Part shown: in pieces, positions 57,284 to 64,000 of the stretch
How the letters are laid out: every line of letters starts with the position of its first letter
Numbering within the stretch: position 1 is the first letter of the stretch
Assembly (NCBI GenBank): GCA_012064415.1
Contig: SSNU01000050.1
Location: 84,993-148,992 of the forward strand
DNA: 64,000 bases
Origin: Gyrodactylus bullatarudis
Taxonomy: Eukaryota > Platyhelminthes > Monogenea > Gyrodactylidea > Gyrodactylidae
Direction: 5' to 3'
Program-made: the position numbers and the translations under genes
The notes under the pieces: model-generated
Databases searched by the model: none
The model's input: only the letters and a program-made list of their open reading frames with translations
Told to the model about the DNA's origin: nothing

Positions 57284-58820
57284 TAGTGATGGCCAAAAAA
57301 AAGTTTTCACTTTAAAAACTTGTTGTTGTTTGGTTATTTTAAATGATATTTAGTTGCAAAATAGTTCATTCGGTTGAGCAATATATGCAAATATCTAATA
57401 TAGTAATTTTTTTTCGATTTGATTCATTCATAAATACAAAATTAAGAAATTACCGTTTTCATTGAAATTTATATTGACAAAATAAAGTTTTCACTTTTTA
57501 AACTTTCTACTTCTTGTTTGTGAGAAGATTTTTGAATTAGGAAAATTAATTCGCTGATCAGATATTTATTTGCAAGTATTCTTACATTAATTATTCTGAA
57601 ACAAATTCAAAATGCAAATCGAAAGACCGAAGAATTCAAAACTAAGCAATTTTGAAAAAGAATTGGCGTCATCACTGAAATCAAAGGGTATCAGCCACCG
57701 TATGATTGCCAAAGAAATAGGATGTTCTTCAACAACCATAAACAACTTATTTTCTTCGAGAAAATCCAATCGAAAAAGAGGTCGAAAACGTATAATTCCT
57801 AATTCTCTTAAAAAAATAATCAGGTTGATGGCTGTCAACGGGAGAAAAACGACCACACAAATAAAACAACAGTTTAATTTGAAAGCTAGCAATCGAACGA
57901 TTCGTCGATTCTTAAAAAATGAACAAAATTTATATTGGGGAAAACCAAAACTGACTCCTAAATTATGTGAGAATGATAAAATTTCTCGTAAAGACTGGGC
58001 TTGCAAGAAAATTATCGAAAATCAAAATTGGGGAAAGGTAATCTTTTCTGATGAGAAGAAGTTCAACTTGGATGGGCCAGACGGTCTCAGTGTATGTTGG
58101 ATTGACAAATCTGTACCTAAGCCAACCAGGATTAAGAGAGGATTTGGTGGAGGAACTGTAATGGTATGGGGTTTTATAACAAACGAAAATGTTGGCCGTT
58201 TGGTTGTTGTTGATCATAAACTTGATTCAAATTTCTATCAAAAAGTTTTAGAAGAGAGTATTCTACCTTTTAAAGAGGAGCTCGTGAATTCAAATTTAAT
58301 TTTTCAACAGGATAACGCCCCTTGTCATCGATCAATTTCTACCAAAAGTTGGTTTCGAGAACACGGAATCATTTTGCTTGAATGGCCATCTAGAAGTCCA
58401 GATTTGAACCCAATTGAAAATCTCTGGGGAATTCTAGCTCAAAATGTCTATGCAAATGGTAGACAGTTTAGTAATAAAGATGAATTAATAAAGTGCATAT
58501 TTAGAGAGTGGAATTTAATAGAGAGAGAAACTATTATAAATCTCTATAGATCTATGCCAAAAAGATGCTTATCAGTGGTTCAAAATGATGGAGATTTCAC
58601 TAAATAAAAGTGAAAACTTTATTTTGTCAATATAAATTTCAATGAAAACGGTAATTTCTTAATTTTGTATTTATGAATGAATCAAATCGAAAAAAAATTA
58701 CTATATTAGATATTTGCATATATTGCTCAACCGAATGAACTATTTTGCAACTAAATATCATTTAAAATAACCAAACAACAACAAGTTTTTAAAGTGAAAA
58801 CTTTTTTTTGGCCACCACTA
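57284..58820 (+). mobile_element. Full-length Tc1-family transposon with long IR/DR termini
   Basis: 1,537 bp between TA dinucleotides (57282-57283 and 58821-58822). Ends are TAGTGATGGCCAAAAAAAAG and, inverted from the right, TAGTGGTGGCCAAAAAAAAG. The terminal inverted repeats are about 215 bp (57284-57499, 58605-58820) and nearly identical. Each carries two copies of an AAGTTTTCACTT sequence, one at the outer tip and one at the inner end, the IR/DR architecture. The transposase gene lies between them and is open. Structure and arm identity suggest recent insertion. It sits in what is probably a kinesin intron. Confidence 0.93.
57612..58607 (+). CDS. Tc1-family DD34E transposase
   Basis: Uninterrupted 331-aa ORF. 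An N-terminal paired-like HTH region (ISHRMIAKEIGCSSTTINNL) is followed by a basic GRKR-type linker (RKRGRKRII) and a second HTH (RTIRRFLKNE). The DDE catalytic core has D in VIFSDEKKF, D in FQQDNAPCH and E in SPDLNPIENLWG, with exactly 34 residues between the second Asp and the Glu. A glycine-rich GGGTVMVWG box is present. The length is within the 330-350 aa family norm. Encodes cut-and-paste transposition at TA sites in the nucleus. No frameshift or missing catalytic residue is seen, so it may be functional. A decayed relative lies at 26380-26720. Confidence 0.97.
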   Translation: MQIERPKNSKLSNFEKELASSLKSKGISHRMIAKEIGCSSTTINNLFSSRKSNRKRGRKRIIPNSLKKIIRLMAVNGRKTTTQIKQQFNLKASNRTIRRFLKNEQNLYWGKPKLTPKLCENDKISRKDWACKKIIENQNWGKVIFSDEKKFNLDGPDGLSVCWIDKSVPKPTRIKRGFGGGTVMVWGFITNENVGRLVVVDHKLDSNFYQKVLEESILPFKEELVNSNLIFQQDNAPCHRSISTKSWFREHGIILLEWPSRSPDLNPIENLWGILAQNVYANGRQFSNKDELIKCIFREWNLIERETIINLYRSMPKRCLSVVQNDGDFTK

Positions 58821-58821
58821 T

Positions 58822-60885
58822 ATATATACACTTGATGTAATTCTCAAACGGAAATTTTTAAATATTGATTATTGCTGTTTTGACCTATTCCCTTCTAAAG
58901 ACCATTACTCGATAGCTGGCAATATACAAATTATATCAAATATGTCTATTAATCCCATCAAAGTTATTCGTACTATCAACTATGATCTTATTTTATTACT
59001 CTCACGTTCATATGATGTATCTCAAGATATTATATTATTTCTTCATAACATCTCTGTAATTTCATCAAAAACTATTCAGCCTAAATCAATCAGAAGACTT
59101 CGCTATTATAATAATTGTCAACTTTTGAATTTCTATCACGATTATTCTTCAGGAATTTCACTTCCGCAATTGAAAATAAAATTAACTCGAATTGATCTAA
59201 ACTATAAAAAATGGTTGCAAAAATCTCTCAAAAATAAAGAAGCTAATATTATCAAATCAATCAAATCTAATCCTAAAACTGGTTTCAAAGTTTTGAACAA
59301 CTATTTTAGGTTTAAGTCGAAAGAACCTCAGAATATTAATATCAATCCCAATTCTTTAAACATATTTTTCAATTCATGTTACTCCCCTAGATCATTTTTT
59401 CGCCCCTTTGAATTTTTTTTGCCAAACTATTCATATGCATTTATTAGTTTTAACGATTTCCTTGATGTTATCAATTCAATCAAACATAAAAAATCAAAAG
59501 ACATGTTCGATATCTCGATTGAAACCATTTTAAACTGTTCCAGAAGCTTTCTATTCCATCTTTACTCATTCTATTTTTTCAACATTTTCATAAAGTTTGA
59601 AATCCCTGAAAAATTACTTATTGTAAATATTATTCCCATCCCTAAAACAAAAAATCCCTCAACATGTAAGGATTTTAGACCAATTTCTATGCTTCCCAAA
59701 TTGACTTGCATATTAGATTCTATTATAATTTTCTTACTCAAAAAGTATATTGATATAAGCCAAATAGACCCGTCTCAACATGGATTTATTACTTGCCGAT
59801 CAACAGAAACGAACCTCCTATCATTCTTCTCCCACATTCAAGAATGTAAATCTAAAAACATTCGAAATGTAGTCATTTATATTGACCTAAAAAAAGCGTT
59901 TGATTCCTTATCTTTTGCATCTATCATGAACGCTTTATGCACCTATGTTAATGACTTCAATTTGTTAAATGTTATCTATATATTTCTATCAAAGCGGCTC
60001 CAAATTGTAACCGTAAATGACTTATGCTCCTCCAAAAGTGAAATCACATCGGGAGTTCCCCAAGGGAGCCGGATTGGTCCATTATTATTCAACCTTGTTT
60101 TTGCCAAAATAAAATCTAACAACCCTCAAGTTAAACTTTTTAAATTTGCTGATGATCTAAAAATATGTTTCTCTTTCCCAAATAATTCCATTGATACATC
60201 AGTTATTGATAATTATGTTCATGATCTCATATCAGATTTAGATGCTCTATCTTTAAAGATTAATTTTGATAAATGTTTTTTCACAATACCCTTTGTTAGC
60301 CCGTCATTTTCAATAGACATTCGTATTAATAATTATGTACTTGAAAGAAAATTTTTGGTTCGTGATCTTGGTCTCGAATATGACTTCAACTTACGATTTG
60401 ATAAATACATCAAGTCAATATCAAACCTATTTGCTGCAAAAACTCTTCATATTCATCGAATTGCAAAATCAGCTGCTCTAAAGTTACTTCTTTTTAAAAT
60501 CTATGCAAGACCAACAGTTGAATATTGCTCTAGTGTATGGTCTCCATCAAAAATTTCAATTTCCTTTGTTCTTGACCAAATTCAAAAGAGATTTCTTAAT
60601 TTGGTAAACATCCCTTCTAGTGGACTTCAAAAAATCAAATTGCTTCGACATAGACGGTATTATAGGTGTTTGAAGATTGCTAAAGAAAACATATCTACTT
60701 TTCGGAATGCTAAAACTTGTACTAGAGTTTTGAGAAATAACCATCCTAAATTGGTAAGACCGTTAAACAATCCACTCAAATCTCTTTATTTTTTTGATAG
60801 ACTACCAAATCTCTTTAATGAAGTGATAATGAAAAATAACTCTTTCAATATAAAAGATTTGTACAATTTTATAAAATATTTGTGA
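58822..60885 (+). CDS. Non-LTR retrotransposon reverse transcriptase (partial ORF)
   Basis: 647 aa from the first ATG at 58942, with 40 further open codons upstream. RT motifs in order: KTKNPSTCKDFRPISMLPK (RT2), QHGFITCRSTETNLL, VIYIDLKKAFDSL (first catalytic Asp), SGVPQGSRIGPLLFNLVF, FKFADDLKI (FADD catalytic pair) and VRDLGLEYDFNLRF. The C-terminal SAALKLLLFKIYARPTVEYC then SVWSP block is typical of Jockey/CR1-like elements. The frame is intact through the RT, unusual for a truncated copy, so insertion is probably recent. Without the endonuclease it cannot be autonomous. Confidence 0.92.
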   Translation: MYTLDVILKRKFLNIDYCCFDLFPSKDHYSIAGNIQIISNMSINPIKVIRTINYDLILLLSRSYDVSQDIILFLHNISVISSKTIQPKSIRRLRYYNNCQLLNFYHDYSSGISLPQLKIKLTRIDLNYKKWLQKSLKNKEANIIKSIKSNPKTGFKVLNNYFRFKSKEPQNININPNSLNIFFNSCYSPRSFFRPFEFFLPNYSYAFISFNDFLDVINSIKHKKSKDMFDISIETILNCSRSFLFHLYSFYFFNIFIKFEIPEKLLIVNIIPIPKTKNPSTCKDFRPISMLPKLTCILDSIIIFLLKKYIDISQIDPSQHGFITCRSTETNLLSFFSHIQECKSKNIRNVVIYIDLKKAFDSLSFASIMNALCTYVNDFNLLNVIYIFLSKRLQIVTVNDLCSSKSEITSGVPQGSRIGPLLFNLVFAKIKSNNPQVKLFKFADDLKICFSFPNNSIDTSVIDNYVHDLISDLDALSLKINFDKCFFTIPFVSPSFSIDIRINNYVLERKFLVRDLGLEYDFNLRFDKYIKSISNLFAAKTLHIHRIAKSAALKLLLFKIYARPTVEYCSSVWSPSKISISFVLDQIQKRFLNLVNIPSSGLQKIKLLRHRRYYRCLKIAKENISTFRNAKTCTRVLRNNHPKLVRPLNNPLKSLYFFDRLPNLFNEVIMKNNSFNIKDLYNFIKYL

Positions 60886-60903
60886 CATAATATGACAATA
60901 AAG

Positions 60904-60904
<1 letters not shown>

Positions 60905-60936
<32 letters not shown>
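60905..60936 (+). repeat. (TTA)n tail of the retrotransposon
   Basis: About ten TTA/ATT trinucleotides immediately after the AATAAAGTTTATT 3' end of the retrotransposon. Confidence 0.9.
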
Positions 60937-61479
60937 GAATAATAAACTGATACAGTTACTTTTGAGAGATTCATTCTTAGCTAATTTATTAAAATTATAA
61001 TTATAATTGCAAATCTATGCACATGGCATAAATCGATATAGATTCCCATGATACATTAGTATTATCTGTCATTAACTTATCAATCCTTTAATAACCAATA
61101 ATTCAAATCTCCAACAGTATATAATCTGTAATCTATACTATGGATGGTTCATTTTCAAAATACAGTATTCCTATTTCAGGAAACTCAACTAACGGACAGA
61201 AAAACTACAGATTGGAATGTAATTTAGAATAATCTCTATCTTGATTTGAATATGGTTTTTCTTTAATTCAAGAAAACTTCAAAAGATCTGTAAAGTCTAT
61301 TTCTCCTCTGAAAACAACTCACGAAACTAATCGGATGATTCAGCATTTTAATAATGATTAGAGCGACCATAGAATAGCAAATTTATTACATTATCAAAAA
61401 TAAATGGCATCCTTCCACAAGAGTATTGAAATTTAATTTTTTAATCTGGAGTCATTCTTGAGTTAAGAACGAACGAAAG

Positions 61480-61580
61480 ATATTTAGGTGAATAAAGCTT
61501 TATTTTCGTCGGTTCTCTTCAGACTAAAAACCGACTATCGATATATATTTATTACGCATGAAATAATGTTGGGAACATTT
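61480..61580. repeat. Dispersed CCGG/TCTC-motif repeat, 61-kb copy
   Basis: TATTTAGGTGAATAAAGCTT, TATTTTCGTCGGTTCTCTTC, AGACTAAAAACCGACTATCG and ATATATATTTATT align with 25421-25490 block by block. Confidence 0.5.
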
Positions 61581-62639
61581 AGTTTTAGCCAATAGTATTT
61601 ATTCGTCAGGGGTTTAATAAGTTTTATCAAGAACCATTCACAAAAAGCCAATGAGAAATTTTAGCTCGAGGCCCTAAAAGTACTCTCTCATGTTTTGTTC
61701 GATCAGTGGGATCATTCAAAATAAATAAAATCTTTTATGCTTGTCCTTTACTTTCGAATTGATGCGAAATTTTTCCAAGAAAAAAATATTTATTTACCAG
61801 ATTTCTTCAAATTCAATGTCTAAACGAATTTCTCCACCCACAATTAAAATTAGCAATTTAATAGCTCTAATGATGACGTGGGCAATAATTTGAAAAATTT
61901 AGAATTTTTAATCGTGAATGACGATTTTTCGACAGGCGCTTCACTTTAAAACGATGCTCTCTATCGAGAAATTGAAAAGTCAATTTTAAAGTTTCAACCT
62001 ATCATAAGAAGCACCATTCGGAATTTGGTTTGAGTTCTTTCATCGTGTTATGCTTTAATTTTTTATGATTTCTAAACAATGGATGTACAATAAAATTCCC
62101 AATAATCGATGATCCCTTCTGGTGATGATTGAACAGGATTGATAGTGAAAAAATGGTAGGGGTGTTTATAAGCAGTGCACTATGATTTTATTAGTATCTG
62201 TAATAAAGATTCTGTATCTATTTTTTATCGATAAATTATGCAGATTTACTATTTGTATTATTGTGTAATTACTATAAATGATGGAAATGTACTACACTGT
62301 AACAGAATTATAAGAGTGTTACTGTAAAAAGTCCACCGTTAAGATGGATGGAAAAAGGCAAGGTGTCAGTTGTAAAAAGTCTGTTACTATCCAACATTAT
62401 TTAAAAAGTGCAGTATATAATAACTGTCTCAAATATCTCGGCTCGCGTAGCAAAAGACTTGGACTTAACAATAGAAATCACAGCTTTTCATAAAAAGGGA
62501 AAATGGGGTAGACTCGGGGTCAAAGTTGAGAAATTGTCCAGATTTTTTCACTTTCGAAAGCATCATCAGTGGCAATGCTTCAAAATTGATACAAATTAGA
62601 GATTAATTAAAGATATTAATCTACAAATTAAAATTGAGT

Positions 62640-62900
62640 TAAAATCAGAAAAAAATGCAAAAAACACCAAAACTCTTTAATAAATAGCAACAGTGGAGAG
62701 AAAAGTGAAAAAGCTCACATAGGCCAAGGTAGTTGAAGATTATAGGAAAAAGTTTTCTGAGCTCATAGCTTAGGTTTATATTGGTTAAGAAGAAATTTCT
62801 CTTTCATCCATAAATCTATGCTGTCGTCAACAGGGTTTTTGAAATTGAAGCTGCATGTTCCTCTTGTCTAAGAAGCCTACAAGTAACCAGAGCATCCTTC
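62640..62900 (-). pseudogene. Penelope-like fragment, third copy
   Basis: On the minus strand, near 62890-62840, the frame reads EDHLKKDALVT, then LRQEEHAAS. This corresponds to NDHLHKDTAVTRHLKQENQA at the 22-kb fragment. The following DNA (ACAGCATAGATTTATGGATG) matches ACAGCATAGATGTATGGGTA at 22166. The further 3' part matches 24235-24400. The GIY-YIG core itself is lost. Confidence 0.6.
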
Positions 62901-64000
62901 TTAAGATGATCTTCAGCTCTTGATGAATTTGTTCTTTGAATGTTCAAGATTTGCTTAAATTACTGGATTTTAAAATTGATGATGAATACAGTGTAGTGCA
63001 AATAAAGTTTACAGGTGTTATATTTATGTCTTGGTAAAGTCAGATCATGGTTACTCGATCAAAATAATCCTCAGAGTTTTTACAAATGATTGTCTCAGAT
63101 TATCTGAAGGTTGGTAGTCTAGCACAAAACAGTACCAATTTCCCCCTAATGGCCAACGTGTGTCAGACTTGCAAAATAAAGTTAATGAATAAAAGTAAAT
63201 TCTACTTATCAAGTTAGCGATCAGTGACAACAACATTGAGAGACTAAACTAGATCAATATACAGTGAATATATATTCTGGATCAAAAAATTTTAATCATT
63301 CTATTCCATAAAAGTACACATTTTAAATCTATCATTTCTCTTGGCCAGTTAGAGCGATTCCTTTATCCTTGGAGAAAAAATTAATTTCATACAAGCTAAA
63401 ATTAATGAACTGAATTGTTTATTTTGCACTTTTCACGCGATAATAGAATATAATACGGTGTATGATGACTAGTAAGGAGAAATAACGAATTTTCTAGTGA
63501 GAAAGGTAATGTTTCTAATAGAATCATTTGGGGTTCTTCACCATCCCTCGGTTCTAGATTGATAAGGAAGACAGAAGAAAAGTATTTTTTGAGAATGAAG
63601 CTAAAAGATGCCTTAATTTATTGAAAAAGGTTTAGCATTATTCCTTCAAATTTATACCTTGGTTTTTTTGAAGAATACAATTATCTGAATCTGCGTAAAA
63701 CAATGCATTAAAATTGAGAAAAACTTGATCAGTTAAAAAGGGATACAAATTACTATATTCCAAGTTATTAAGCTGAAATGGACTTCCAATAATTTCAAGT
63801 TAGAACCTATTTTTTCACAACATTTATTTCAATCAAACTCGATTATTTCGGATTAGTATCGGATAAAGAATTAGAAATTGACCATGGAAGTTCCGAAAAC
63901 CTGGTGATCCGAAATCAAAGTGTTAACTTTTGAGATTTTAAAAATAGCCTTATTTCGCAGTATTGAATTTTCAAATTCTCACAACTCATGGTTCCATTAT

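Larger units (their letters stand above)
58822..60941 (+). mobile_element. 5'-truncated non-LTR retrotransposon (Jockey/CR1-like)
   Basis: Reading frame open from the edge of the Tc1 element (58822), through an endonuclease C-terminal remnant (TLDVILKRK, then PSKDHYSI) and the reverse transcriptase, to a stop at 60885. A short 3' UTR with AATAAAGTTTATT and a (TTA)n tail at 60905-60936 follow. The 5' endonuclease and any ORF1 are absent. A TTA-repeat tail is common in several non-LTR clades. Clade assignment from C-terminal motif style only. Confidence 0.85.
60942..64000. other. Probable kinesin intron, right end of window
   Basis: No exon with conserved protein is recognised on either strand. 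It contains the CCGG-motif repeat (61480-61545) and a Penelope-like fragment (62640-62900). Since kinesin exon 56886-56745 begins mid-codon and its motor exons are missing, this stretch is most simply one intron. Confidence 0.5.

Noticed and set aside
57153..57353. ORF left of the Tc1 element considered as the missing 5' half of the retrotransposon endonuclease.
   Set aside because: Its sequence (MSVTIGMESSLSL) shows no endonuclease motif and it runs into the transposon terminal repeat.
57587..58217. Minus-strand ORFs opposite the transposase.
   Set aside because: Mirror frames of the intact transposase without recognised domains.
1..64000. tRNA, rRNA and CRISPR-like arrays.
   Set aside because: No cloverleaf with intact A and B boxes, no rRNA signature and no regularly spaced direct repeats were seen; the genome is eukaryotic.

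Overview
The window looks like nuclear DNA of an AT-rich animal. Split genes with GT-AG introns encode metazoan proteins: Dishevelled, a KIF13-type kinesin and an EF-hand LPCAT. Between and inside them lie DNA transposons, a non-LTR retrotransposon and Penelope-like debris. I cannot name the species. Several introns are only 29-38 nt and tend to sit at the 5' end of genes, with multi-kb introns further 3'. That layout is reminiscent of flatworms, but this is a weak inference and an arthropod remains possible.

Layout. 0.2-1.5 kb (+): a secreted acidic Thr/His-rich repeat protein. 2.1-6.4 kb (+): mitochondrial pyruvate dehydrogenase phosphatase (PDP, PP2C family), 3 exons. 6.4-10.1 kb: a doubtful small ORF, a solitary transposon end and a long palindromic element. 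10.1-13.4 kb (-): lengsin/glutamine-synthetase-like protein, 3 exons. 13.7-14.1 kb (-): EMC6. 14.2-14.9 kb (+): DHHC palmitoyltransferase, 4 exons. 15.2-30.5 kb (-): LPCAT-type lysophospholipid acyltransferase, 8 exons, whose two largest introns form a transposon island. 30.6-31.4 kb (+): cytochrome c heme lyase (HCCS). 32.1-42.6 kb (-): complete Dishevelled, 8 exons with DIX, PDZ and DEP. 42.8-43.0 kb (+): SEM1/DSS1. 44.4-56.9 kb (-): the 3' fourteen exons of a KIF13/Khc-73 kinesin; its motor and FHA exons must lie beyond 64 kb. 57-64 kb is probably one large kinesin intron holding an apparently intact Tc1-family transposon abutting a 5'-truncated non-LTR retrotransposon.

Genes are often arranged head-to-head with short shared upstream regions (EMC6/DHHC 128 bp, LPCAT/HCCS 154 bp, Dishevelled/SEM1 138 bp), which suggests bidirectional promoters. 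Exon borders come from reading GT/AG sites and checking that phases join; apart from the flagged cases every junction keeps frame. The genes serve housekeeping functions (pyruvate oxidation, cytochrome c maturation, ER membrane insertion, proteasome, lipid remodelling, vesicle transport) and Wnt signalling. I see no single pathway that groups them.

The most notable signals are the ultrashort introns, a dispersed family of 0.4-0.7 kb near-perfect palindromic elements (ten or so copies, two near-identical inverted pairs), an intact DD34E transposase between long IR/DR-type terminal repeats, and three related GIY-YIG Penelope-like fragments.
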